DNA of 64,000 nucleotides from Heloderma charlesbogerti. Taxonomy: Eukaryota; Chordata; Lepidosauria; Squamata; Helodermatidae. Below are positions 53,906 through 63,400 of the stretch, piece after piece. The stretch lies in the NCBI GenBank assembly GCA_026122225.1, contig JANEZZ010000982.1, forward strand, positions 1,173,501 to 1,237,500. The letters are read 5' to 3'. The stretch's first letter is position 1. The number at the start of each line of letters is the position of its first letter. A program made the position numbers and the translations under genes. The notes beneath the pieces were generated by a model that saw only the letters and a list, made by a program, of their open reading frames with translations, was not told the DNA's origin and did no database searches.

Positions 53906-54100
53906 GGACAGGGATTATGAATCCCATTTCAGAGAACTTCTCAGGGGCCACAGTCCAGTGGTGGGTGGAGCTGAAGGCAATGGGAGTGGAACCAAAAATA
54001 CAAAACAAAAAACAAAAAAACCCACCAGCATATTGTAACTCTGACTACCAGGAACTGAACCTTAGGGTGGAGGGACTGTACAAAAACTGGGAAGTCACCA
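53906..54100 (-). mobile_element. hAT-like MITE (CAGGGGTG family), partial
   Basis: GAATCCCATTTCAGAGAAC, GGCCACAGTCCAGTGGTG and AGGAACTGAACCTTAGG are the family body in reverse. Confidence 0.6.
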
Positions 54101-54121
54101 AATGATCAGTGGTTGGGAGAA

Positions 54122-54238
54122 TGGGGCCAAGGGAAAGGAGGCCAAGGGAAGGGAGGCCAAGAGAAGAGTCCAAGGGAAGGAAAGGGAGCAAAGAGCACCA
54201 AGGGAAGGGGCCAAGGAAAGGGAGGCCAAAGGAAGGGA
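54122..54238. repeat. Imperfect GGCCAAGGGAAG tandem repeat
   Basis: About nine 10-14-bp units of GGCCAAGGGAAGG/AGGCCAAGAGAAG. The Lys/Glu/Gly-rich and Pro/Leu-rich frames over it come from the repeat. Confidence 0.85.
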
Positions 54239-54547
54239 GCATGTCTGTCTGGGAATCCTTGCCTCCTATCCAGAGGTTCTGAACCTTTGCCATACAGCAT
54301 AGAAAACAGCCATATATCAAGTCAGACTATTTGTCCATCAGTGGAGTCTTTGGCAGGGGACTTTCCCACCATGTATTTGTTTTCGGTTGATTTATTCAAA
54401 CAGTTTAAATCACCTGTCATCCTTGTGAATACCTGGGCAGTCTATACATATAATTAAAATGATACATTGTGCAATAAAAACACACCATCACAATCAAAGC
54501 AAAGAAGGCAACAAATAAAATAGAACAGACAACATCAACCAATTCAT

Positions 54548-54837
54548 GGGCAGTATTCAATGCTGGCAATTTGCCAGTTCTAATCACTTTGCGCTAGCAG
54601 GAACAACCATGAGCACAACGAGAAGCTTGCACTCGCTAGCATGACCCAGGGAGCCAGCCAAAGCTACCACTTCCAGAATGGGACACATCCGTGGATCTCC
54701 CTTCAGCGAGCTCTGCTGGGTTGTCCCATTCCAGAAGTGGTAATTCTGGCTAGTTTCTGGTTGTAGCTTCCCACTGTAGCTTCCCATTGCACTAGTGGCC
54801 ATTCCTGCTAGTGCAGCAGCAGCATTGGATACTGCCC
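54548..54837. mobile_element. Foldback MITE with GGGCAGTATTCAATG ends
   Basis: GGGCAGTATTCAATGCTGG on the left and CAGCATTGGATACTGCCC on the right are inverted. A second inner hairpin pairs TACCACTTCCAGAATGGGAC with GTCCCATTCCAGAAGTGGTA. Target duplication not resolved. Confidence 0.75.
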
Positions 54838-54942
54838 AGTATGCCAAGGTAAACGGCAATGTTTTGAGCACCAAAAGAATTGCAGTGTAAAGGTATTCCC
54901 CATGGTAAAGGTATTCCATAATCAAGGCACCAAAGAAGGCTG

Positions 54943-55192
54943 TCTCCCTTGTTCACCTGCCTCTTGCTCTGGCCCAGACAACGGTGGAGGTGAGAAGGAG
55001 GAGGAGCAGATGCCACAGCCTGGTTGCTCCCTGGCTTTCCGCCTATCAAGCAAGCAAGCAAGCGATAACAAGGAGGAGGAAGAGGAGGAGGAGCAAGAGC
55101 AGCTGGTGACGGTGGTGAGGAGAAGGAAGATTCACTGAGGGAGGGGCCCACTCAGGGTGCCTTGCCCGTGGGCCCTCCAGCAGTGGTCTACT
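54943..55192 (+). mobile_element. 'R4' repeat, copy 4, partial
   Basis: TTGTTCACCTGCCTCTTGC, CTGGCCCAGACAACGG, GGCCCACTCAGGGTGCC; an expanded GAGGAG run lies in the middle. The right end is lost after CCAGCAGTGG. Confidence 0.6.
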
Positions 55193-56309
55193 GTCAGAAG
55201 AAAGAAAGTAAATTTCCCCCCTCGTATCCAGTGGCAGTATCCAAAACTGCAACTGTGTCTCCCCTCATTCCATTGCACATGAAGGACCCTCTGCCAGTGC
55301 AACAGGAGCTAGCCTAGCCACCTCAGAAATGAGTGGAAATGCTTGTTTCTGGAACAGGACAGGTCAGCGCAGCTCCCTTCTGGGAACTCCGCTGACCCCA
55401 CTCCCACCCCGCCATAGTCCATGAAACCAGTGTGACTCAGCCACACCAGCCAATGCATTAGAAACATTTCAAGCCAGTGTTGGACTTTTCTCTGATCGAT
55501 GGCAGAAGTGGGTCTTTTGAAGCCAACTTGGATAGGATCAGGATGAGCCCTCTTATCTTTCAGGATGAAATGGTTTTGATATTTCAGCCTTGTTTTTATC
55601 AACACATGGATTTCTGAGCTCTTTGATGACATGGTTTCATCTCCCTGAGATATTTCACTTCACAGTGCTAAAAAATAAAGAAGATTTTAAACAGAATGAA
55701 ACAAAGGAATATATAGATTTTGCAGCAGTTGTTTTTCAACTCTCAAAACCAGAGTAGCAGCAGCAACAATCCATGGGGCTGTGATACCATGCTTCATTCA
55801 GAACACTCCCTTTTTCCTCTGCACTGACTGCATCCATATTTGCAACGATAACTCTCAGATCTCCATGATCCCCAGAGGACCTGCCCTTAGTCATGGACTA
55901 AGAACACAGAACACATCAGCAATGAATAATAAAAGAGGAGCAGAAGTAAACCTTCAAAGGCATAGCAAGCTCTGAATTCCGAGGTCTTTGGAGACCTTTG
56001 TGTCACATCTCTCCTGTTTATCTTGTTGCTATATTCATTCATTTTGGAGCAATCCAATAACAACAACAACATTGTCTGAAGTTCTTGCAGGTACCTGCAG
56101 AACACATGGAGGGAAAGAGCTGAGGAGACACCCTTGGTGTATTGGTTGGTTGGCATGAAACCAAAGCTTCAAAATATTTCGGGGACAAACAAAAAGGACA
56201 TCTGGCTTTATGAGACAGAGGCCGCCCATCTGAGCCTGCTTACTCTTGAAGAATCCAGCTGACTTTTTTTTAAGGGACTTATGAGATGTATGTACATCCT
56301 CTCTTACAT
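55193..56309. other. No gene supported; one unexplained ORF
   Basis: A minus-strand frame of 107 residues at 55309-55632 is not explained by a repeat I know. The word CCTCTTATC.TTCAGGATGAAATGGT occurs at about 55540 and again at 56484, so at least part is a dispersed repeat. Nothing else is assigned. Confidence 0.35.
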
Positions 56310-56400
56310 GGGCTGCCAGTGGTCTTCCATCCAGATTACTGATCAGGCTGACCCTTGCTTAGTTTCAGCAGTGCTGCAGCATCTGGTACTCCCAGGTGAT
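56310..56400 (-). pseudogene. 5S rRNA-like sequence (pseudogene or SINE part)
   Basis: On the minus strand AACTAAGCAAGGGTCAGCC then TGATCAGTAATCTGGATGG and AAGACCACTGG parallel the 5S internal control region (AGCTAAGCAGGGTC...GTACTTGGATGGGAGACC). The 5' third is diverged. SINEs derived from 5S RNA exist in some squamates, so it could be either. It is not a functional 5S gene because of several promoter substitutions. Confidence 0.6.
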
Positions 56401-56626
56401 GTCCTAAGCCTCAGAACCCTGCTCTCTTGAGAAACATTTGATTTGAGTTCATCAGCACTAGCTTGAATGGGAGTGGGATGAAGCCTCTTATCGTTCAGGA
56501 TGAAATGGTGCTATTGGTTTCAGGAAGGTAACTAAATTATCACACCAAGACATCCGCTCAAATGGGGCCTGGGAAAATGGAAAGCCAGTGTTCTCCTGAA
56601 TTCCAGGAGGTGAGGCAGGAGGAGCT

Positions 56627-57388
56627 TAGGGTGGCCATGTCTCCTACTGTATGGAAGTCAGTCCTCTATTTGTCCACTCCAAGGCAAGTTGAAAGGTAAC
56701 TATGAGAAGGGAGGGCAGGCAGGGGTCTTGAAGTTTCCCATCAACAATTCATACCTGGACAGCAGACTAAGGACACAATCCTATGGCCACTAGTCTGCAG
56801 CCAGATGGCCATAGGATTGGTCAGTTCCCAGGAACTGACCTCAGAGCCCGTGCTCCAAGGTCGGTTCATGGAGAACCAACCTCCACCCCCTCCCGCGCCA
56901 CCTCATAGGCAGGGCAGATTGGCCCCACACTTCACACTCATAACAGCAGCATGAAAACAGGGCATTCCCAGAGGCGGGGCTGGGCGGGGAGGTCAGAAGT
57001 GCTGTTATGACACTTCCTATGTGTTGTCCAGCCACCTCTTCTTGCGCTCCGAGGTCCCAAGGCTAGACAGCTAAAATCGGCTGTCTAGCCGCAAAAGCAG
57101 GGCAGCGGGAGCACAGAGGACATCCGCTCCTCATCAGTCCTCCCGCCCTGCATTGGATCTCCCCCAGGATCGGAGGCAGCCGTCGCTCCAGATAGGATTG
57201 CTCCCTCTGTGGAACACAAGTCACCTGTCACAGTCTCCCCCACTATGATGACACAGCGTGTTTTTCAGATTAAATTATAGTAATTATTTCTAAATTTGCA
57301 TCTATACATACACAAATTAGCATATGAAAATTATATATAAATCTGTGTCCTCTTTTGGGAGGGAGGTGATGCTTAAGTGGGCACCCTT
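56627..57388 (+). mobile_element. 'GGCCA' family MITE, split by another MITE
   Basis: TAGGGTGGCCATGTC start, AAGTGGGCACCCTT end. Body words GTCCTCTATTTGTCC and CATACCTGGACAGCAGAC precede the insert; CACAGTCTCCCCCACTATG and TTTCTAAATTTGCATC follow it. Confidence 0.75.
56770..57212. mobile_element. MITE with CAATCCTATGG ends, nested
   Basis: AGGACACAATCCTATGGCC and GATAGGATTGCTCCC are inverted ends as at 18562-19058. It sits exactly inside the GGCCA MITE. An internal hairpin AGACAGCTAAAATCGGCTGTCT lies at 57065. GC-rich, no transposase. Confidence 0.65.
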
Positions 57389-57600
57389 GGAAGCCTACCA
57401 AGTAAGGGGGCTGGGGACACAGATGTTCCATGGAGATGGAAACATCAGTGCCAGGGACCTCACCTCTCAGCCTGCTAGCCCTGTCCTCCACCCACACTCA
57501 GGTTGAGGGAGGGGAGTGCAACCTTTTTGGAAATAGCAGCTGGGGTAGGGGCAGCCAACTGGCCAGCAGGGCCCTGCCAGGTAGTTTATCCCAAGGACAG

Positions 57601-58222
57601 TGTCAGGAATGAATCTGAGCATTTGGAGTGTCATGTTTCCCTTGGCTCCTCTCAGGCCTTTAATTCATTATCAACAGGTTCATGACAGATGCAAATCCTT
57701 GAAGCCTCTCAGGCTACAAAGGAATGCCTCCGGGGGGGTTCAAAAGGGAACACCGACATTGCCTGCAGTTTGAAGGGAGGCTTGCTGGCTAGACTCACTT
57801 AGGGAGGGATGTCCCGCCCTTCCAGGGATGCTTCCCTACCTCGCCTCCCACACACTGCTAAACGGGTCGACTGTCTGAGCTCCGCCCCTGATGTTTCCCT
57901 CTTAGCTCTCCACTGTAGTCTAGCATCTCTTAGGTCACAGCCCCCACTCTCCTCCTCCTCCTCTTCCTGGCTTCTTACAGAGGGGGGCGAGGGGGGTGGG
58001 CTTCAGGCCCGGCCATCTGGGAGTTAGTAACCTGAGAAGCATGCCCACCCATATCTGAACTGGCTTGGGAAAATGTATCCCCCAGTTCTGGCTGTTCCTC
58101 TTCTGAATGTGAGCTGCTAACTATCTCCCTGCACTCAGAATCAATCCTGACATGGAGATAGCTAGCAGCTCAGATTCAGAATGGGAACAGCCAGAACAGG
58201 GGGAGGATGAAGGAACATGCCA
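57601..58222 (+). mobile_element. LTR (TGTCAGG family), copy F, deleted and split by copy G
   Basis: Starts TGTCAGGAATGAATCTGAGC at 57601, is interrupted after TTTGGAG by copy G, and resumes TGGAGATAGCTAGCAGCTC at 58153. After GAACAGGGGGA it jumps to GGATGAAGGAACATGCCA, which matches the end of copy J (GGATGAAGGGAATGTGACA). The body has therefore been deleted, possibly between the two GGGGGA words. Confidence 0.8.
57629..58152 (-). mobile_element. Solo LTR (TGTCAGG family), copy G, nested in copy F
   Basis: Minus-strand LTR from TGTCAGGATTGATTCTG (58152) to GGGAAACATGACA (57629). Perfect 5-bp duplication TGGAG on both sides (57624-57628 and 58153-58157). It carries the LTR frame start SSHSEEEQPELGDTFSQAS, later frame breaks, and AATTAAAG near its 3' end. 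Confidence 0.9.
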
Positions 58223-58615
58223 CCTCTCTGGCAGTTGGAATAAGAACTTCCTGGCCAGACTAGTTTAGGGGGGATGCCCCTCCCTTAGGGTGGCTCCCTC
58301 CTAAGTAGGCTATCACGCATAGCCAACCTGGTGGAGTGAGCGCCGCCTCTCACTTTCCCCGCTTCGCTCTGCAGCAGACCCTAGCATCCCTCAAGTCACG
58401 CCCCTCGCTCTCCTCCTCCCTTGAGACCTGGGTTCTCATGGAGGAGGAAAGTGGGGTGAGGGGCTCCAGGCCAAGCCATCTGTCTGCCAACATCTTGAGA
58501 AGAAGGCCTTGCCATATCTGAGCTCACTACAGAGGGAGCTTCCCCCTGTTCTGGCTGTTCCCATTCTGAATCTGAGCTGCTAGCTATCTCCACATGCTCG
58601 GATTCATTCCTGACA
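58223..58615 (-). mobile_element. LTR (TGTCAGG family), copy H, 3'-truncated
   Basis: Minus-strand start TGTCAGGAATGAATCCGAG at 58615; the 3' part is missing at 58223, where it abuts copy F tail to tail. The LTR frame runs NESEHVEIASSSDSEWEQ... and is open, together with the 48 codons upstream of the LTR, from 58758 to 58396. Confidence 0.82.
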
Positions 58616-58851
58616 AACTGGGCTTTCAATTCCTCACACAGGACACCCCAGCTCCCCCTGCCGGTGATCCTGTTGGTACAGGAAGGAGGCAATTGGTGCC
58701 AGATACTCTGCAGTCCTGTTTCAGGCCGCACAGGACATGAAGGGAGGCTGTTAGGCACTAGTTGTCACGAGACACAGAACACCTGCCACAGGGCTGGCAC
58801 AAGGCATTTTCAGCAGAGCTTAGTAGCTCCTGTGTCAGAGGGTCAGTGAAT

Positions 58852-58994
58852 CTACTCTGGGTTTCAGTCAGAACCAGTCAGAACTCTAAAGAAGCTGTCC
58901 AGAGTGCTGCATCCTATCCCCAAAATGGGTTCAGCACCTTGGATAGTTCCTTTAGAGTTCTGACTGGTTCTGACTGAAACCCAGAGTGGATTCT
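58852..58994. repeat. Perfect-looking hairpin, 60-bp arms
   Basis: ACTCTGGGTTTCAGTCAGAA with CCAGTCAGAACTCTAAAG on the left pairs with CTTTAGAGTTCTGACTGG and TTCTGACTGAAACCCAGAGT on the right; arms are about 90 percent complementary over 60 bp, with an 18-bp loop near 58911-58928. The right arm and following sequence recur at 47527-47630. Confidence 0.8.
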
Positions 58995-59024
58995 CCACCC
59001 CACTGAAATTGGAGCCACCAGCCT

Positions 59025-59151
59025 CCACTGGACATTTTGCTGCTTGAGGTGGAGGACAAGATGACATCTTCCCCGAACCCCCAGTTCCATGTACAGCAGT
59101 TGAGAAGGCCAGCAGTGGAGTCTTACTTCCACACTGGTGACAGGAGAGCAT
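59025..59151. repeat. Dispersed repeat piece (TGCTTGAGGTGGAGGAC)
   Basis: Related to 45035-45070 (TGCTGCCTGAGGTGAAGAAC). LTR copy I is inserted at its right side. Confidence 0.45.
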
Positions 59152-59156
59152 CCTCC

Positions 59157-59727
59157 TGTCAGGGTTGTTTCTGAGTGCAGGGAGCGGGATATCAGTTCAA
59201 ATTCCGAAGGAGAACCACCAGACATTGGGGAGGTGTTTTCCCAGGCTAGTCCAAACATGACTGGCCTGGCTTCTCAGGTTACAAACGCCCAGCTGGCTGA
59301 GGATGAGGGTTCCTCTTCACACACTCCTGTGAGAGGCAGCAGACAAAAGGAGGGGGGGGTTGCAGAGTCTGATTTAATAGATGCCAGGTGCAGACACAGA
59401 GCAAAGAGAGAGAAGGCAGGGGCAGAACTTAGACGGTCTACCTGATTGGCCTTGCGTGAGAAGCTGTGCTCAGAAGCCTCATGGAAGAGAGGTTCCTCCC
59501 CCGCTTAAATTAGGCTAGTGAGACCGCCTTTCCCTTCAAACAGCGGGCAACTCTCTTAACTACCTTTTGAATTCCCCTGAAGGCATTCCTTTGTAGACTG
59601 AGAGTCACTGAGAATTTGCATCTGTATGACCCTGTGAAGTAATTAGAATAAAAGCTGTAGACTGAAGCCTCTCTTCTGTGTTTGTCTTCGGCGTTGAAAT
59701 AAAGTGGGGGCTAAAGGAATCCTAACA
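59157..59727 (+). mobile_element. Solo LTR (TGTCAGG family), copy I
   Basis: Starts TGTCAGGGTTGTTTCTGAG, ends AAGGAATCCTAACA. Perfect 5-bp duplication CCTCC (59152-59156 and 59728-59732). The frame from base 2 has SECRERDISSNSEGEPPDIG and then LIDARCRHRAKREKAGAELR. A TGA at about 59443 stops it early, but the same frame then runs to a TAA at 59506, aligned with the shared stop. AATAAA at 59646. Confidence 0.9.
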
Positions 59728-59732
59728 CCTCC

Positions 59733-60193
59733 ACCACATCTGGGTACCACAGGCTAGGTTAGCAGGTGTTGGGCAGGCCATGCGGCACACACAGCTCTGT
59801 TCTCCAACATGTCGCCCCTGTTTGCCCACTGTTCCACCTGGTGCCTCCTTGTTGCCTACTCAAAAGAGTGCTGCGGTGCAGCTGCAGCAGTGTCAGGATG
59901 TATCATGTGAGCAGAGCAATGCACGCGCATTCACAACGCCTGGTGCAGGAGGCAGTTTGGGCTGGCTGCCACACAGGCTCAGGTCAGGGGCCTTTCCCAG
60001 CAGCACCATCTGTGATGCAGAGAAGGTGATTAGGAGAGACCGACAGCCAAGGACAAGCAAGCATTGCCACCACAGAGCACAGGCTCAGGGAGGTGGGAAT
60101 GCCCAGGCAGGGGGCTGAGAGGGGGACTGCCACTGCTCACCCCACCTGAACATCTGCTGCCTAAAGTGGCCACCTCGCTCTCCCTGATGCAGA
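59733..60193. other. Unassigned
   Basis: GC-rich, with an inexact resemblance to 45014-45298 near 60150-60190 (CTGCTGCCTAAAGTGGCC). Two overlapping frames (59766-60118) have no domain. Confidence 0.35.
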
Positions 60194-60201
60194 GGTGCAG
60201 C

Positions 60202-60624
60202 TAGGGATGGACAAGAAATCCACAGTGGAATCAAATGAGTTCGGATTTGTATGAATCCAACCTGTGGATTCTGATGTGGACCAGCTTTTCCTGAGTTGCA
60301 CAAATTCCATGGACTTACAGCGACCTTTCTTTTTTTTCTTTTCTCTTTAACTTTCTGGAATTTTATGCACATTTAGTTGTAGAAAAATGTGTAAAATAAG
60401 AAAAATACCAGCAGGAAATGTGCATCTCCACCATAGGCTAAAGTGTGAAAGCATGCATTTGGGGGTGATTTGCATATTTGGGGGTTGCGCATTTTTGCAA
60501 GTGTGAATTTGGGCAGATTCCAGACATTGGAAAAAATCTGAACCCATCAATGAGTGGATGATGGAATGGAAGGCAATCCGTGAAATAGAGATGGAATGGA
60601 GTTTATAAAATCTGTACATCCCTA
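60202..60624. mobile_element. hAT-like MITE (TAGGGATG), 423 bp
   Basis: Starts TAGGGATGGACAAG, ends TCTGTACATCCCTA. Flanks GGTGCAGC (60194-60201) and GGTGCAGA (60625-60632) match at 7 of 8. The core has TGCGCATTTTTGCAAG and GTGATTTGCATATTTG words; subterminal ATGGAATGGA repeats. Confidence 0.9.
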
Positions 60625-60632
60625 GGTGCAGA

Positions 60633-61621
60633 ATGTCTTTCATCCCAAGGGCCAAATTCTGTTCATAAGAACAGATGAAGAGCCATGCTGGATCAGACCA
60701 AGCATTCTGTTTGGAGAAGCTCTTGGGGCTGCATTCCAGTGGTGGGTGGTGTCAGGAATGAATCAGGGCATGTGGAGATGTCTGGCAGCTCAGATTCAGA
60801 TTCAGAATGGGAACAGTCAGAACAGTGGGAGGCTCCCCACCAATGAGCCCAGATACAGTGTTACTTTCTTCCCAAGACCTTGACACACAGATGGCCCAGC
60901 CTGAACAGCTCCCTCCTTCCTCCTCCATGAGAACTCAGGGGTCAGAGGAGGAGGAGGAGGAGAGTGAGGGGCGTGACTTGAGGGTTGCTAGGGTCCTTCG
61001 CAGAGCCAAGCAGGAAAAGATAGGGGCAGGGCTCAGACGCTCCACCAGGTTGGTGACACGTGAAAGCCTACATAGGAAGGAGTCAGCTTAAGGGAGGGGC
61101 ATCCCTGCAAAGCAAGTCTGGCCGAGACATTCTTGCCAAGTCTGCTAGCAACTTCTCTACCTTCCACTTCATCTCCTCTATTGATATTCGTAGATATGTG
61201 GATTAGCTGTTTCACTGCAGTCTGAGAGTTTCCTAGAATCTGCATTTGTAAAGAAGTTAGTCCTTAACTAATAAAGTAGTGTAGCTCAAAGCCCTGTTAT
61301 CTGGTGTGTGTTGATTGTGAAGGGGGAGGATGAAGGGAATGTGACAGGTGGGGCCAAAGACAAAAGGAGGAGATGGAAAGATGAGAGGGGCCAAATGACC
61401 ATCAAATTTCAGCTTAAAGCTCTTACCATTAGTAACTAAGGTTCAGGAGATGCATTTCAACCTTTCAGAATGGGGCGGGGGTGGGAAAATGTGCAAAAGC
61501 CAAGAAAGCACCCAAAAATCAGTGGTTGGTGGACAGTAGTGTGGCTATCTCAGGAACACTCCTGAGGTCTGGATTTGGCCCCAGACAGGCTGGATTTGGG
61601 CCTGTGATTCTGCGATCCCTG
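60633..61621 (-). mobile_element. hAT-like MITE (CAGGGGTG family), host of copy J
   Basis: AGAAGCTCTTGGGGCTGCATTC before, and CTTAAAGCTCTTACC with GATTTGGGCCTGTGATTC after, LTR copy J are the reversed body and end of this family. The terminus CCCTG is at 61621. A short scrap of the 28830 repeat lies at 60664-60705. Confidence 0.68.
60750..61346 (+). mobile_element. Solo LTR (TGTCAGG family), copy J
   Basis: Starts TGTCAGGAATGAATCAG, ends GGGAATGTGACA. Perfect 5-bp duplication GGTGG (60745-60749 and 61347-61351). The LTR frame begins NESGHVEMSGSSDSDSEWEQ, is shifted, and resumes with RTQGSEEEEEESEGRDLRV, RRAKQEKIGAGLRRSTRLV and a stop at 61091. ATAAAG-type signal at about 61270. Confidence 0.9.
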
Positions 61622-61851
61622 ACCTAATGGCAGGGCCAGCTCTGTTAATGGAGAATTCTAGCAGTGTTGCTGGAGGTGACAGGAAACAGGAGCAATAGAG
61701 ATTCCCCAAGATTAACCTCAGAAATATTTGACTTCCATGAAGTCACAATTGGCAAAACGTATTTTCTTTTGCTTTACAAAGGGGGGGGGAGTGGCCTTCG
61801 AATTCAGAGCAAACCAAGCAACTCACATATTCAAACATTGCACCACAAAGA

Positions 61852-62300
61852 TTTTTTTATTTTATTTTATTATTAAATTTATTAATCGCCCATCTGGCTG
61901 GTCACCCAGCCACTCTGGGCGATGTACAACATACAATAAAAATAGTTTAAAACAATAAAATTCTACAATAAAAACATTTTCTAAAATACCCTAACCCACC
62001 CCAAATGCCTGCCTGAACAACCACGTTTTTAATGCACGATGGAAGCTCATTAAAGAGGGGGCATGACGGAGTTCCCTAGGGAGGGAGTTCCACAGAGTGG
62101 GGGCCACCACAGAAAAGGCCCTCTCCCTCGTCCCCACCAGTCTAGCTGTCCTGGCTGATGGGACAGAGAGAAGGCCATCCGAGGCTGATCTTGTTAAGCG
62201 GCCTGTCTGGTGTTGCTGGAGGCACTCCTTAAGATAGGCTGGGCTGGAACCATATCGGGTTTTAAAGGTCAAAACCAACACCTTGAATTTGGCAGCAGTG
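61852..62300 (-). mobile_element. L2 LINE 3' end
   Basis: Minus strand, same subfamily as 1-1618: a 114-residue open frame (61991-62335) with KFKVLVLTFKTRYGSSPAYL, RSASDGLLSVPSARTARLVG, RERAFSVVAPTLWNSLPREL and WLFRQAFGVG, then the reversed GCCCATCTGGCTGGTCACCC tail and (TTTA)n. ACAAAGAT near both edges (61845 and 62332) may be the target duplication. Confidence 0.92.
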
Positions 62301-62339
62301 ATGCGCCAAAGATGTGATCTTTGTGATCCACACAAAGAT

Positions 62340-63002
62340 GTGGTGTGCAGAGGGGGAATGCTTCATTAAGAATGCTGGAGAGTCAGACCAATTTGGGATC
62401 CTGTTTGCATAATCATTCTCAAAATAATAAGGCTTTAATTAGGCTGTTTGAATGTTTACATACATCAGATCTGCTCCAAAAGAAGTCGTAACATAATGAG
62501 TTTTGCTTTGTATGGTGTGCGTGCAGCGGGAGGAGGCATCTAAAAGAGAATTGCAAAATGACCACAGTTAAACCTGGCTTTGCCACTTGTGTGTTCACTG
62601 AAGGAAGCATCAAAGTAAAAGCCAGTTTGGATGAGAAACTGATCCTGATTGGAGTTTTGCCTTTGAAGAAGTATGTATACAAACTCGAAAGAAGGATCGC
62701 GGCAAAACTCTTCCTGCTTGCCGGAAGTGTAACTCATATACTTGCTCTCCTACCCTATATTCAGGATAAATTACTCAGGAGTCTACCGCAGAGTCAAGAA
62801 GCATGCTAGAGTCTCAGTCTCATATGGAAGCCACAACTGGGTTTTGTTCTTAGGAGTTTGGGGAGATCCCAAGCAGCTCTAGGTCCAGGTTTTGTGGGGA
62901 ATCTGGGCAAGATACACTCAGTGTCCTCCGTCTCTGAGTGCACCCACTTCTTCCTTGCCACAGTCACTGCTGCCCATTTGCTTACTTTATTGTATGACTG
63001 AT
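62340..63002. other. No gene supported
   Basis: A plus-strand frame of 83 residues (62558-62809) starts MTTVKPGFATCVF and lacks known motifs. A competing minus frame covers the same DNA. Not called as a gene. Confidence 0.4.
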
Positions 63003-63400
63003 AGATAGATTGATTCAATTTGTACCCTGCCCTTTCACCAAGAAATGGTGTTCAGAGCTCACATATTCACAGTAACTAAACAAATTCAAATAGAAGTTAT
63101 TGATTACAACATTAAAAACAGAGTTTAAAAACACACACAACAATAACAGAATAAAAACAGCACCCAATTCAGCAGACCAATTTTTCAGGCCAAAGGCCTG
63201 CTTCAAGAATTTGTTTTGTTCTTATTCTCCTATTTTATTCAAAGCATTTATATCCCACTCTTCAGTCAAAAGACTCCCAGAGTGGCTTACAAAAATGAAC
63301 AATCAGATAGTCCCTGCCCATGGGCTCACAATCTAAAAAGACAGGCGACGCAAGGAAAGGGATTGGAAGGGAGGAAGGGGTGCTTAATTCAGTGATGGAG
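63003..63400 (-). mobile_element. Two adjacent LINE 3' ends
   Basis: 63003-63220 (TTTGTACCCTGCCCTTTCACC, then ATAAAAACAGCACCC) and 63228-63400 (TTATATCCCACTCTTCAG, GAGTGGCTTACAAAAATG, CCCATGGGCTCACAATC) are both reversed 3' UTRs of L2/L3-like LINEs. Confidence 0.55.

Noticed and set aside
54102..54457. Lys/Glu/Gly-rich frame
   Set aside because: It is the GGCCAAGGGAAG tandem repeat read in one frame.
57840..57990. Possible CpG island promoter
   Set aside because: The CG- and CTCCTC-rich part belongs to LTR copy G and has no flanking gene evidence.
62558..62809. 83-codon frame starting MTTVKPGF
   Set aside because: No motif recognised and no supporting gene structure; minus-strand frames cover the same bases.
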